From contig CALNHX010001915.1 in NCBI GenBank assembly GCA_940337035.1, positions 62,001 through 126,000 of the forward strand: a DNA stretch of 64,000 nucleotides, written 5' to 3'. Below the pieces are notes generated by a model. The model made no database searches. It was not told where the DNA came from and saw nothing but the letters and a program-made list of their open reading frames with translations. Source of the DNA: Agriotes lineatus. Taxonomy: Eukaryota > Arthropoda > Insecta > Coleoptera > Elateridae. Numbering within the stretch: position 1 is the stretch's first letter; the number at the start of each line of letters is the position of its first letter. The translations under genes and the position numbers were made by a program. Positions 21,590 to 32,378 of the stretch are shown one piece after another.

Positions 21590-22010
21590 AGTATTAACGA
21601 CTTTTTGTAAACGTTGCACCTGGTGCAAATAACAGTAGCAACGAACTCATTGCTTATTACAATTGTCGTCAATTGAGTGAAAGGATAACTAATTTTAATT
21701 TTAAACAAATAGAAGAATCTACAGTTGCACCGATTATCAACTGCTTAAAGAGTAACTATACAGGATCTGATGATATTATGAGATAATAAAATATAGTTGT
21801 CCAATTATCTTACCTTACATTCAACATACCATAAATCATTGTCTACTTATAAACATGTTCCCATCATCCTATTGTTATATCTGTTCCGAAGGTGCCAAAT
21901 CTAGTCGATTACAAGAACCTGCGTCCAACAAGTATTTTCTCAGCTATGTCAAATACCATGGAAATAGTGATATATCTACCCTTCTCAATTAGTTTAAACA
22001 CAGTTCTTGT
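21590..22010 (+). pseudogene. CR1-type LINE reverse transcriptase fragment
   Basis: Reads NVAPGANNSSNELIAYYN, FKQIEESTVAPIINCLKSNY, TGSDDIM (family pattern S.+S.A.G.D.I), YIQHTINH in a second frame and VPNLVDYKNLRPTSIFSAMS (VxxYRPISILP). These are the linker and RT finger boxes upstream of the catalytic Asp motifs, which are not present downstream. Frameshifts and stops throughout. Confidence 0.65.
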
Positions 22011-23855
22011 TTCTAATCGATAATGTTAATTTTTCGCTGCAAGAATACTTTCCTTTATATGTTGTTATCTTAGCTGATTATCTAAATCTTTAAATAATTG
22101 CACCTAATTGTGTACAACATTGCATTATTTGGTTTATCAGATTGTGCTTTTGATCTCGGTTTTAGGCCGTTGTTTGTTTTTTTTTTTCGTATTAGTAGTA
22201 AATCAATTGGTATTATGCTTATAATGAACAGTGCTTTTTCTCCTAGTAGACAATGGTCAAATCTACATTGCATAAACTTGCGTATGCATACCTTTTGTAT
22301 TCGCAGGATAGCTTTTGTTTGAAAATTTTTATGATATAAAAGTTACGTTACGTATTTTCTTTAATTCCTGCGTCGTGATTCTCGTTTCGACCGTGCTTTC
22401 GCTGGTTGAGGCTAAAATGTTTTGCTGTTAATCATGTTGAAAATGTGCGCTTTCCTGTCACTTCTCGAATTTGAAAGAGTGGTTAAATGCTTGGCCGTCG
22501 CTTTATTTGGAATAGTGTCTCTATGCCTTGGGCAAAATTAAAAATGGAATTTCATTGCACTCATTATTAGTGGAGTCCGTTCAAAGATAATTTTGCGGTA
22601 AAGTAATTCCGCGTCAGAATGGCGGATTTAGCTTCGCAGAATTAGTTAAAGAAGCGAGGTGTTTTATTATCAGCAATAATTCCACCTTTGGGGTAAGTGA
22701 CTGGGCGATCTTTGGTTGCTTATTCGTTTTTCGGCCGTTCTAATATTCACAAGTTCATTCTATTAGGCGGCTGCTGCGCTGTCGTTAGGAATTTACAGCA
22801 TCACTTTTCGGGGCTACGTGCACCATACTTTTGTCTTAGCTCTCCCTGCACTGGTGACTTAAAGGGCCGTTTCGTTTGTCTTCTGTGAGAGGGCCCTGCC
22901 TGCAGCTGTTTACATCGAGCTTTGGTTTGGTGCCATTGGAGAAAATGGGAGGATTCGTTGGTGAGTTGCTGTTATACGCAATTTTTTTAAACCAATGTGC
23001 TAAGTGATATTACTACCGCTATGGGTTTTTCAAGTCCCGTCAAATAATAATTGCATAAACTGCTTCTAAACCATGCACTATCGTTCTCGGCAGGGAATCC
23101 TCAACTTAACTATTACTGGATCTTTGAGGTTAGAAGGGTTGATCTTGATATGCACTCTTCAAGCCTCCTCGAACTTTGTTAGCTTGTGTGATGTTATTTA
23201 CTTTTCGGTTTCAACGTTTTGTTCACCTCTTTTGTGGGTGTAAAATTTACTGCTCCGCTGGCCATTTTGTTTTTGCTTTGAAACAGTGATATTAATTTAA
23301 ATATAGTACTTTTATAGCCGGTTCTCCCCACTCTGCTCATATTTGACTGTCTTAAGGGGGCTTAGGATAGGGGTTAGGCAACACACCACGCTAACCAAAA
23401 TATCCGCAAAATTAAAAATATTTTGGCCAAGATAACGTTTACAAAAATTAATTTAAAGAGCAGCTCGCTACTTGATTATAATTTTAGGATGTAGTGCAGT
23501 ACATGAATTTGGTTATTTTTTTATATAAAATTTTTTTTTGTATATAGGCCAATTTATATGTATTTTGTATTTTTCAAATATACATTTTATTTTTTAGCTT
23601 GCGACAATTCCGAGCAAATGTGTTCGTTTACATACTTGATTGAGATTGAATAATATCTAGAAAACGATTCCATCTAAAGGCATATTTTAAAAGTCCTGGA
23701 CAAACCAAAATTTTAAACGGTGATTTCTAGAAGAGTTAAAGTACTCAAGTTGGACGGTTATGCAGCACACTATTCAAGGGTATAATACTACCTCCCAGGT
23801 AGAAATCCTAAGATTTATTACCTTTTAATCCTATTGTGCGCAGTATTTTGCGATT
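22011..23855. other. unassigned sequence
   Basis: No recognisable gene. A GC-balanced patch 22600-22930 has open frames on both strands without family resemblance. Confidence 0.4.
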
Positions 23856-23860
23856 TTACT

Positions 23861-23881
23861 AGATTAGATTAGATTAGATTT
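23861..23881 (-). repeat. tandem pentanucleotide 3' tail of the LOA element
   Basis: AGATT repeated four times on the plus strand, so the element ends (AATCT)4 on its own strand. Short tandem tails instead of poly(A) are known in I-superfamily LINEs. Confidence 0.75.
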
Positions 23882-23939
23882 AGGTTCCACGACTGCCTTT
23901 TGCTGGCATGCGCACGTCAGCCCTTTGGGCTTTTTGTAC

Positions 23940-24660
23940 TGTCGGGAGTTTTCAAGTTAGCAGGCCGACATTCGTATCTTTTACTAGACTTGCAATGTCC
24001 CCTACTAGCTTGCGGTTGTCAATAGAGTTAAGGCTCCAATTGAGTTGGTGTCTTTTACGCTCTAGTGCTGGGCATTCAAAGAGAATATGATAGGCTGTTT
24101 CATCATCCTCTTGGCATAATCTGCAAACAGGTTCATCTCTATAGATATTGATCCTGTTCATAAATTCTCTGAATGCTCCAGTGCCTGTTAGTAGACTGAC
24201 TACTTGCTTGATCCGAGTTCTGTTCAGTCTCAACAGGGTTTTGGTGGTTTGTGGATTCGGAGTTTTTAGCAATCTTTTGCAGTGTGTTGCTCGATTTTAG
24301 TTTCTCCACCTTAGTTGGTGTGCGGTATTGACCCATTCATTAATGGCTTAGCGGGCTTGTTTTTTTTAATGCTTACCCAGGTTCTGGACCGGTCATAGCA
24401 TTACGGGCTGCTTCTTTTGCGAGCTTGTCCGCCTTTTTGTCTCCTTCAATACCTTGGTGACCTGAAATCCAGCATAATTTTACTGTATTTCCCTGGCTCA
24501 AGGTGTGAGGTTTGGATTTGCATTCCTTGACCAGTCTCGATGAAGTACTGAAAGCGTTTAGAGCTTTCAGTGCTGCCTGACTGTCTGAGAGAATGTGTAT
24601 GTCTCGATTGAGCAGCTTCTTTTTATGCTGATGTTTGCTCATACGTTAATAGCTTGTACG
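23940..24660 (-). pseudogene. LOA-type LINE: RNase H and zinc-knuckle end
   Basis: The upper frame (24642-24373) reads LLNRDIHILSDSQAALKALN, then LCWISGHQGIEGDKKADKLA, which holds the SDSQAAL and WxxGHxGIxGNExAD boxes of retroelement RNase H; here the last box has D-K-K for N-E-x. The lower frames (24336-23952) give LLRLNRTRIKQVVSLLTGTG, then PVCRLCQEDDETAYHILFEC with CPALERKR, a C-x2-C...H-x4-C knuckle. The initial Asp motif of RNase H falls upstream in another frame. At least two frameshifts between these blocks. Confidence 0.85.
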
Positions 24661-24839
24661 TCAGCCTGAAAGATGTTACAAAACTTTCCTTGAGTGACTT
24701 TTTCGTTGGTTCTAGGATTGGTACTGTACACACCGGGGCCTGTACCGCCTTCAAACTTAAATCCATCAGTGTAAAAAATTATATTCTTATTTGTTGCAGT
24801 TGGTAGTTGGTCCGGATCCCAACTTGTGTGTACAGTAAA

Positions 24840-25696
24840 GTTCTTTTAAAAGTCATAGGCTTTGGTTATAATATCAGAACCCATTTCTAATATTGGGTTG
24901 TTGATGTTTGACATGATCTTGCCATGTTCTAGATTATTAGCTGTGGTCATCCAGTGACCAGTACTTTGTAATCTGCAGGCTGCCATTCTGGCTTCACTTT
25001 CCAGGAAGATGTGCAGAGGTGGCAGATTTAAGATAGCATTCATTGCTTGTCTTGAGGTGCCTTTAAAGGCTCCAGTGATGCACCGATTAGCTAGATATTG
25101 TATTCTGCTGATCTTGTAGATCGCAGTTGCTTGTGTTATTTTGGGTCACCAGGCTATTATTCCATATGAAATTATTGGTCTGACCATGGTTTTGTACAGC
25201 CAGAGGGTCAGTTCCGGTTTGTGTCCTCCCGTACTACCTATAGCTTTTTTTCCCAATAACTAATGTTTGTATGCACCTGATGATTGTTTTGTCTAGGTGG
25301 GAGTTCCAAGTTAGTTTCGAGTCGATGGTTAAACCTAAGTACTTAACCTCGTTCTCCCAGTTGAAATTGGTCTCAAACAGTTTTATGTTGATTCTGTTTG
25401 TGATGTTATTTCTACGAGTGAAAGCAACGAGAGTGGCTTGCTGGGATTAATTCTAAGATTATTCTCTACACACCACTCTGCGGTTTTTTAGTGCTGATTT
25501 CATGACATTGTCTACGGTTCTTTGGTATTTACCTTAAATCAGTATGACAATGTCATCAGTGTATCCTTGAGTGTATTAGCCTTTGTTATTGAGTTGGATC
25601 AGCAGTTCATCAACTGTAAGGCACCACAGGAGTGGACATCTTCTTGTCGCCTGCACTGACTTTTCCTTGTCAAATAACTTGACTTTTACAACTCTA
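24840..25696 (-). pseudogene. LOA-type LINE: RT palm and thumb
   Basis: Starting at the RTE insertion point the frames read NTRVVKVKLFDKE, LLWCLTVDELLIQLNNKG, then YTDDIVILI (about 25563-25540), KYQRTVDNVMKSALKN, NEVKYLGLTIDSKLTWNSHL, and later ALNAILNLPPLHIF with ESEARMAACRLQSTGHW. YTDD is the catalytic YxDD box; EVKYLGL.+D.KLTW is the thumb motif. Stops follow NNKG and ILI, and several frame changes occur. It continues 28850-29611 across the insertion. Confidence 0.85.
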
Positions 25697-25710
25697 GTGT
25701 TGAGCCATAG
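25697..25710. repeat. left target-site duplication of the RTE
   Basis: GTGTTGAGCCATAG. The right copy begins at 28837 as GTGTTGAGCATAG, with a small indel, directly after the GAA tail. Confidence 0.85.
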
Positions 25711-28700
25711 CCGCCATAGCCGGTCCCAAGCCCGGTTGCGAAAGGAGGAGGGTTCGTGAATCAGACTAGCACTCTACTCACGGTATAAAAAAAGTTCTGC
25801 TCAAAGTACCAATAAATTACCGGCGAGAAAATTGATAACGAGTTAGGTCTATGGAAAAACACGATGCCAAGGATTAAACTATTCTAATATCAAAATGGAT
25901 CAAAGTCAGAATAAAAAAGCCTCGGAAACAGGATGGAAATCATGGACAAATGACACGGCGAGAAATAGGAAAAAACGAATATGGAGATCTAAAAAAGCAC
26001 TGAGACTGGCATGTTGGAATATAACATCATGGACTAATAAAGACCAGGAAACCATAATAGAAATGGATAGACACAAAATAGATATATGCTGCCTCTCGGA
26101 AACTAAAAGAAAAGGGAAAGGGAGTATAAAATGTAAAAATTATATAATGCTGTACAGTGGAAACGAAAAAAACAAAAAGGCCCAAGCAGGAGTCGGCGTA
26201 CTTATGCATGAGAGATTCGAACAACATATTGAGAAAGTGAACTACATAAATGAGAGGCTACTGCACGTAGTACTAAGTTTTGAGACAGACAAAATACATA
26301 TTGTAAGTGTATATGCCCCAGACAGTAGCAAGCCCAAAGAAGTACGAGAACTATTTTATGACAACTTGAACGATATAATACACGACATACCTACTAGAGA
26401 CAAAATATTTGTCATGGGTGACCTAAACGCAAGGATTGGCAATGGCAGTATACCGGGAGTAATGCAAAGATTCAATGAAGACGTTGTAAATGATAACGGA
26501 GAAAAACTGATAGCATTATGCGCCCAAAATCAGATGCGCATGAATAATACATTTTACGAACATGAAATGAAATACAAATATACATGGTCTAATTCCCGGG
26601 GACAAAATTCTGTTATTGATTACATAATCACAAATAGAAACATCCACCCTAAGCAGATCTTGGATGTAAGAACTCTGAACTCGGCAAATGTAGGCACCGA
26701 TCATACTCTTCTTCTATGTAGATTTAGAACTAACGTGAAGGTAAAAAAACAAAAACCACCTGAATACATAACAAAATTCAACATTGAATCATTAACGAAT
26801 GAGAGTACCAAATATTTATACTCACAAAGGTTAACAGAGAAAATTAATCATAACTGCATAACAAAAAAGGACACTACCGACGAAGCATGGGAAAAACTAA
26901 GACTACACATACTAATGAGCGCTAAAGAGGCACTAGGAACCAGGAAAGTTAACATTAACGGTAAACAAAAGAATACACCCTGGTTTACCGATGACGTCAA
27001 AACATTGGCTCAAGAAAAACGATCGGCATATATTACATACAGAACAAACAAAACACCGGAAGAGTATGAACGGTACAAAATAGTAAGAAACAGAGTAAAC
27101 TCCCAAATAAACACACTGAAAAAAGAATATTGGGCTAACTTTACAATAGATATGGAACATGACCTTTACGGAGGCCAAAAGAAAGTCTGGAACATGTTGA
27201 GAAACCGAAAGAAGCCAATAAATGAATATATACAAACGAGTACCATACCAAACAACGAATGGATATCCTATTTTAAGAGACTATACGAATCAAATGCAGA
27301 TGGACTTGCCGAAGAGCAAGAAGATAAAGAAACCGAAAGTTTACCGGACAATAACATTATTGAAATTACACAAAAAGATGTAGAAACCGCAATATCAAAA
27401 ATTAAAAACAGAAAATCTGCAGGCCCGGACCTAATTAGTAACGAATTAATTAAATACGGGGGCAAAGCATTAATTAGTGAACTAACAACACTATTTAAGA
27501 AAATTATTGAAACCGGAACTATACCCGAAGAATGGAGAACAAGCATAACCATCCCTATATTCAAAAGAGGCTGTAAGAAAAACCCGGAAAACTACAGAGG
27601 GATAAGTCTCCTAAACAATGTATCAAAAGTAATGACGAAGATTTTAGCGGATAAATTAACGCTTGAGATAAAAATGACCGATGAACAACAGGGTTTCCGA
27701 CAGAACAGGTCCACCACCGACCCTATATTTATATTACGACAACTAGTGGAAAAGTCAATAGAATTTAACAAACCACTATTCCTTTGCTTTATCGACCTGA
27801 CACAGGCGTTTGACAGGATACTTCTCTCTGACGTACTAAAAATTTTACAAGAAAATAATATCGACCCTAACATCATACAAGTAATAAAACAATTGAATAC
27901 TAGTAATAAAACCAGAATACGAATAAACAACACTCTGACAGAAGAAATACCAATAGCGGCAGGCATACGACAAGGAGAGAGTCTTAGTCCCAAACTTTTC
28001 ATTCTAATTATGGATCAGATTATCAAAAGCGTTAATGAAATGGAAGCTGGATATAAAATGGGAAACCAGAAGATAAGAATACTGTGCTATGCTGACGACG
28101 CTGTCATCGCAGCAGAAAACGAAGACGATCTACAGCGTTTACTATTCAGATTCAAAGTAACAGCGGAGAAATTTAACATGAAAATATCCATGGAGAAAAC
28201 AAAGTCTATGACCATTTCCAAAGATCCTATTCGATGCAAACTAGCTATTGATGACAAGGTTATCGAACAAGTCATGAGTTTCATATATTTAGGAGTCGAG
28301 ATAACCAGTAACAGAAACACTAACCAGGAAGCACGAATCCAAGCAAACAAAGCTATTGCAGTCTCCGGCTACCCCAATGACATAATATGGCGCAATAAAC
28401 ACATGACCGTCGACGGTAAAGTTAGAATCTACAAAACCTGTGTACGTCCAATTTTAACATACGCTGCTGAAAGTCGCGCGGACACTTCCAAAACCAAACA
28501 AATAATGAGAACAGCGGAAATGAAGACGTTAAGAGCAATACGTGGCGTGACCCTACGAGACCAAATTAGAAGCCAAACCATACGCCAAGAGTGCAACACC
28601 CAAGATATTGTAAAATGGGTAAGAACAAGACGCCGACACTGGAGAGACCACGTCGACCGAATGGAAGATGATCGACTGGCGAAATGGGCAAAAACACAGA

Positions 28701-28836
28701 AACCAAACACGAAACGTCCAATAGGAAGGCCGCCAAAACGGTGGAAGGATTGCTGGACGTCCGTATCCCAGGAAATATGAACGGGAAAATTGGAAATTAC
28801 AGGACATACGTCCTAAATTAAGTGGAAGAAGAAGAA
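25711..28836 (+). mobile_element. near-complete RTE-type LINE with intact ORF
   Basis: About 3.13 kb: a 184-bp leader (GGTCCCAAGCCCGG and AAAGGAGGAGGGT phrases), one 961-codon ORF, a 44-bp 3' UTR and a (GAA)4 tail at 28825-28836. Target duplications sit at 25697-25710 and 28837-28849. A single EN-RT ORF, about 3.2 kb length, very short 3' UTR and a simple-repeat tail fit the RTE clade. It is inserted in sense opposite to the LOA element. Lack of any stop in the ORF implies recent insertion, although the target duplications differ by an indel. Confidence 0.9.
25895..28780 (+). CDS. RTE endonuclease-reverse transcriptase, intact
   Basis: 961 residues, uninterrupted. Residues about 37-275 form an apurinic-like endonuclease: Asn42 (ACWNITSW), Glu69 (LSETK), Tyr140 (SVYAPD), Asp176/Asn178 (GDLNARIG), Asp242 (SVIDY) and Asp269-His270 (GTDH). 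Residues about 500-800 are the reverse transcriptase: KNRKSAGPDLISN, YRGISLLN, EQQGFRQNRSTTD, Asp634 (FIDLTQAFDR), RQGESLSPKLF and Tyr732-Ala-Asp-Asp735, then YLGVEI. The C-terminal tail (about 860-955) has conserved RTLRDQIR-like and GRPPKRW motifs. All expected catalytic residues are present. It would nick target DNA and copy its own RNA at the nick (target-primed reverse transcription). The first ATG of the frame is used; 184 bp of leader precede it. No ORF1 exists, as is usual for RTE. Insects often have such ORFs annotated as craniofacial development protein 2-like. Four decayed relatives lie in the window. Confidence 0.95.
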   Translation: MDQSQNKKASETGWKSWTNDTARNRKKRIWRSKKALRLACWNITSWTNKDQETIIEMDRHKIDICCLSETKRKGKGSIKCKNYIMLYSGNEKNKKAQAGVGVLMHERFEQHIEKVNYINERLLHVVLSFETDKIHIVSVYAPDSSKPKEVRELFYDNLNDIIHDIPTRDKIFVMGDLNARIGNGSIPGVMQRFNEDVVNDNGEKLIALCAQNQMRMNNTFYEHEMKYKYTWSNSRGQNSVIDYIITNRNIHPKQILDVRTLNSANVGTDHTLLLCRFRTNVKVKKQKPPEYITKFNIESLTNESTKYLYSQRLTEKINHNCITKKDTTDEAWEKLRLHILMSAKEALGTRKVNINGKQKNTPWFTDDVKTLAQEKRSAYITYRTNKTPEEYERYKIVRNRVNSQINTLKKEYWANFTIDMEHDLYGGQKKVWNMLRNRKKPINEYIQTSTIPNNEWISYFKRLYESNADGLAEEQEDKETESLPDNNIIEITQKDVETAISKIKNRKSAGPDLISNELIKYGGKALISELTTLFKKIIETGTIPEEWRTSITIPIFKRGCKKNPENYRGISLLNNVSKVMTKILADKLTLEIKMTDEQQGFRQNRSTTDPIFILRQLVEKSIEFNKPLFLCFIDLTQAFDRILLSDVLKILQENNIDPNIIQVIKQLNTSNKTRIRINNTLTEEIPIAAGIRQGESLSPKLFILIMDQIIKSVNEMEAGYKMGNQKIRILCYADDAVIAAENEDDLQRLLFRFKVTAEKFNMKISMEKTKSMTISKDPIRCKLAIDDKVIEQVMSFIYLGVEITSNRNTNQEARIQANKAIAVSGYPNDIIWRNKHMTVDGKVRIYKTCVRPILTYAAESRADTSKTKQIMRTAEMKTLRAIRGVTLRDQIRSQTIRQECNTQDIVKWVRTRRRHWRDHVDRMEDDRLAKWAKTQKPNTKRPIGRPPKRWKDCWTSVSQEI

Positions 28837-28849
28837 GTGTTGAGCATAG
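28825..28849 (+). repeat. (GAA)4 tail and right target duplication
   Basis: GAAGAAGAAGAA at 28825-28836, immediately followed by GTGTTGAGCATAG at 28837-28849, which repeats the left flank. The tail marks the 3' terminus used for priming. Confidence 0.85.
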
Positions 28850-29611
28850 CCATAGTCCATCTTGGTGTTATCGATCTGAAGGTTTGTCATTGCTCTTTTA
28901 ATAGAGTGGTAGGAGGTGTTGTCGACGGCACCTTCTATGTATAGAAATGCTCCGACTGAGTACTCCTTGTATTCCAGGGTTCTCTCAATTTTTTCCCTTA
29001 GTTGGTGTAGTGCGGTTTCACATGACTTTCCTGTTTGGTAAGCATGTTGATATTTGTGAATCTGTCTAATAATCTTTTCAGCATTTTAAGGAGGAATGAC
29101 GTTAGGCTGATCCGTCTGTAAGATTTGGCTTCTGCATAGCTGCTCTTACCAGGCTTAGGGATAAATACTACTTTAGTCACTCTCCAGGCTTGGGGAATGT
29201 AGCCCAAGGCAAGACTTGCTTGGAACATGTCTTTGAGTGGGTTCAGCAGTATATCTATCCCTTTCTGCAGCATTGCGGGTTCTATGCCGTCGTTTCCAGC
29301 AGATTTGAAAGGACTGAAGAGGCTAGTTGCCCATTTAATCCTTTCTCTGCTGACTATTCTCTTAGCTGTTTCCCAGTCTTCCCTCCTAGGGTATGATTGG
29401 GTTCAGCCAGAGTAGGTTGTTCCACTGCTTCGGGTAGGTGAGTTTTTATCAAAAGAGGTAATGTCTCCTCTTCCCTTGTAGTGTATTCTCTACTTTCTTT
29501 TTTAAGAGTGCCTACTGGGTTCATGGTTTGCTTTGAGATGATTTTGTGGAGTCTAGCTGTAGATCGCGTGGTCTCCACCTCCTGGCTAAGGTTACTACTT
29601 ACTCCTGGCAA
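28850..29611 (-). pseudogene. LOA-type LINE: RT fingers
   Basis: The upper frame (29611-29354) is the poorly conserved linker between endonuclease and RT. Then FKSAGNDGIEPAMLQKGIDI, LLNPLKDMFQASLALGYIPQ, AWRVTKVVFIPKPGKSSYAE, AKSYRRISLTSFLLKMLKRL, ending near QESHVKPHYTN; a different frame continues LREKIERTLEYKEYSVGAF, LYIEGAVDN (the box A position, where the family has FLDIEGAFDN) and YHSIKRAMTNLQID up to the RTE insertion. Two or more frameshifts. Confidence 0.85.
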
Positions 29612-29936
29612 CTTTTTTTCCAGGCTGATATGTTAGATGCCTTGATCTTTTTTCCATAGTCTGTGAGAGCTTTGTGATAGTTCTTCCAGTTGTTTGTGGC
29701 TTTAGACCTGTTAAACAGACGTCGGACTTCTTGTCTGGCCCTTTCTAAGTCTTTATTCCACCAAATTGAGTGTTTTTTGCTCTTTGCTGACTTGGGTCTA
29801 TTAGAGAACAGTTACTCTGAAAGGAGTCAATCATGGCCTCTTTTAACCGGTCAGCGTTTGAGTCTAAAACTACTCTATTGGGAGATCTGAACTTCAGGTG
29901 TTCTATATTGTCTTGTAGTTTTTGTTTATATAGGTC

Positions 29937-30560
29937 CTAGTCTGTCTTTCTTGAGTTGTAGTAAACTCTTTGGCTTACTTCCTGTTGAGACAATTCAAAG
30001 ATTATATAATTGTGGTCAGCGAGTGATGGTTCGTCTGAGACTTGCCATTTATTCACTGATTGACTAATTCTCATAGTGGTTATGGTAATGTCAATAACTT
30101 CATGTCGATCAAAGTTATAAAAGGTTGAAGTGTTACCTTTATTGACTACTACTAAATTGTTAGGTAAGATCAATTCTAAAAGTGACTCACCTCTTGTGTT
30201 GCAGTTGGTGTTGCCTCAAATGGTGTGGTGAGAATTTGCGTCGCAGCCTAGGATGAGCTCTAGATCATCTTGGGAGGCAGATGATACTAGGTTCTCTAGT
30301 TCCTCGCTAGGTGGTGGATCCCTGGAATCGGATGGAAGGTAGACGGAGCTTATAATGGCTTGGTCAAAACCTTAATCGTTATTCTATTTTATTTTTATTG
30401 TGGTTATGTCTCTAGAACAGAATTCCATTACTGGCAAACAGTCTAGATTATTTCTTATAAGTATGCATTTCTAGGACTTGCATGATTATAAATAAGCTTA
30501 CATTTAACATACCCTAATCCACGGACTTGTCCTTTAACTATCCATGGTTCTTGGATGAGC
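29937..30560 (-). pseudogene. LOA-type LINE: endonuclease
   Basis: The lower part is open (30173-29937): ILPNNLVVVNKGNTSTFYNF, DRHEVIDITITTM, then WQVSDEPSLADHNYIIFEL, where VIDIT and SDH/ADHN are the last two catalytic boxes of the apurinic-like nuclease. Above it a broken frame reads DDLELILGCDANSHHTIWGN (family G.D.NAHH..WG) with TRGESLLE. The N-terminal Asn and Glu boxes (30300-30560) are hard to place because of frame changes. Confidence 0.8.
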
Positions 30561-30572
30561 GCTAAATCTATG

Positions 30573-31160
30573 TCATCTGCTAGCAGCTTTCTGCTTAAGT
30601 GCTTGCTCACTTAACCAGTGTTTTGTGAGTTCGTCCTTGCACGCAACGACGTATGTACAAGCTTCGAGATAATGGTTGGTAAAGAGAGGTGTGTTTTCTT
30701 CTTCCATTTGGAAGATGAGATTTATCAGACTGTCTATGACTAGGTCACCTTGTTCTTGTGTCAGTTTGACGTCTGGATATGCAGCAGGGTAGATGGCCAT
30801 CTTCACCGTAGTGGCTGCCTCAGCAAAATCAAGCTTGCTGGTGCCTGCCTTTGGTGAGGTCGGTTTACTACTTTCTGCCTGGGCCTCTTTTTGGTGTTTT
30901 CCGGGGAGGGAGTGGCTTCGTCACAGCGTTGCCTCTTTTGTCCCTGGTTAGTTGAAGTTTTCTCAGATTTTGAAGCTGGGTCTGCTGCTCTCTTCTGCTC
31001 CATCTTCTGCTTTCTTTTGAAGTTTGGGTCGTACTTAATGCCCTTGGCTTCGCAGGCTCGCTTGGCGTTGGACCTTTTTGAGGGACACTTTGCCTAGTTG
31101 GTTGGCTATATCCGCTCCGGTTGTGTCCTTTTACTGTTCGGAAGACTATCATTGACTAGA
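30573..31160 (-). pseudogene. LOA-type LINE: ORF1 (gag-like)
   Basis: Two overlapping basic, proline- and glutamine-rich frames (31152-30868 and 31003-30803) carry typical low-complexity ORF1 sequence such as KRQRCDEATPSPENTKKRPR. After a frameshift near 30805 comes KMAIYPAAYPDVKLTQEQGD then LVIDSLINLIFQMEEE and YLEACTYVVACKDELTKHWL, a conserved block of LOA-group ORF1 that precedes the CCHC/RNA-binding end. It is a nucleic-acid chaperone for the element RNA. No intact reading frame remains. Confidence 0.75.
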
Positions 31161-31996
31161 AGTCTGGACTGTCAGCTCTGCAGTGGAGGCACACTGTTCC
31201 ATTTTTGTCTCAGTCACCGAAGTCTGAGCATCAGTGATCGGAAGCGGTGATGACTCCATCAGTGTGTCGTCTTCACCATGTGAAAAAGCAGTTGTTAAAT
31301 CCACACAAGTGAGTATTTAATGCAACTGTAAGAGGTTTGGTTAAATACTTCTAGAGGACGCCTGGTATCCAGAAGGCTCCGTTCATGACGCATATTGTAA
31401 GCCCTTGCGCCTACACCTGCTGGTGCTCTGCTTTGCACGGGTCGCATAACACATTCAAAAAGGGGATTTTGGAACCAGAACGACTGATCTTCTAGACAGC
31501 CATGCATCTCTTGAGCTTGGTCCCCCGACGTGAGATTTAGGATTTTTATTGAGGTTTTCTCCTCTTGGTCTGGGCGGTAAAGCTAAGACCCCCAGCACAG
31601 ATATCCCCCGTAATACATGCCTACAGCAGGGATATCCCATGTATGGTATAACGGCAATGACGTGACCAAAGGTTCGTCTTTGCCGGCATTGTTTTCCCAA
31701 GTGCAGACCTTTAGCACCGACACGACATCTGGGCTTGGGGGATGTTTATCGACTTCTCAGTCTAGATTCACTAAAATATGGGCTTTTTCGTTGTTTCTAG
31801 TTATTTAATTACCTAACACAATATGACTGCTGTTTTCTTATCCTTATATTTATGAATTTAAACAGCAGCAATAACAAAAGTTATTTAAGATTTTAAACAT
31901 TTATTTGAACAAACGTTACAGTGATAGATAATAAATACATCATAATAAATAAACATCTCGTATATTTTGCTGGCGGCACCTTCGGGTGGTCATATA

Positions 31997-32234
31997 CAAG
32001 GTGTTGATTCAGATTTGAAACACAGGCTTTTAACGTGCAAAATTAAACGATTGAAAATATTGAGAGCAAAATAGCGCACAAATAATTTGTTCGCCTTTAA
32101 AAACTGCATCTAATTCGTAATTTCACATTTTTAAATATTGCCAGCAATTTCCTTCAAAATAAGAAAATCTATTTAAAGTTGACTGATTTAATTTCGCATT
32201 TAAATGCCTATGTCTCAAATCTGAGTCAACACTG
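31997..32234. mobile_element. about 240-bp MITE
   Basis: Inverted ends: left CAAGGTGTTGATTCAGATTT then GAAACACAGGC; the right end as complement reads CAGTGTTGACTCAGATTT then GAGACATAGGC. TA is present at both edges (31995-31996 and 32235-32236). Non-coding. A TA target points to Tc1/mariner-type mobilisation. Confidence 0.7.
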
Positions 32235-32378
32235 TATACACTTTAGAAAAATTAACATCACTTTCTAGTTTAATGATTATTATTCTTATTAAATTATTTG
32301 TTCAGATACCAAAGGCTCTTAAAAATACAGAAAACATATTTTTTTTTTATATTTGTTTATAACAGCTGTTTTTTTAGG

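Larger units (their letters stand above)
19250..22010 (+). mobile_element. old CR1-type LINE split by a Helitron
   Basis: Same-strand remnants occur in the expected order: ORF1p-like (19500-19915), then endonuclease (21150-21452), then RT fingers (21590-22010). The gap between ORF1 and ORF2 holds a Helitron (20126-20995), which fits a later insertion. The homology stops soon after the RT start, so the 3' half is lost. That all pieces are one copy is inferred from order, orientation and similar decay. Confidence 0.6.
23861..31770 (-). mobile_element. LOA/I-type LINE with RNase H, split by an RTE
   Basis: Minus-strand order: 5' leader (about 31770-31160), basic ORF1 (31160-30573), endonuclease (30560-29937), RT (29611-28850, resuming at 25696), RNase H (24660-24373), C-terminal zinc knuckle (24272-23952) and a short tandem 3' tail (23881-23861). 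An RNase H plus wording such as VVFIPKPGKSSY and AKSYRRISLTSFLLK fits the LOA/Lian group of the I superfamily. It is interrupted by the RTE (25711-28836). Net length without the insert is about 4.8 kb. Multiple frameshifts make it dead. The 5' limit is uncertain. Confidence 0.8.

Noticed and set aside
26027..28807. Many minus-strand frames of 60-136 codons
   Set aside because: Antisense shadows of the intact RTE ORF.
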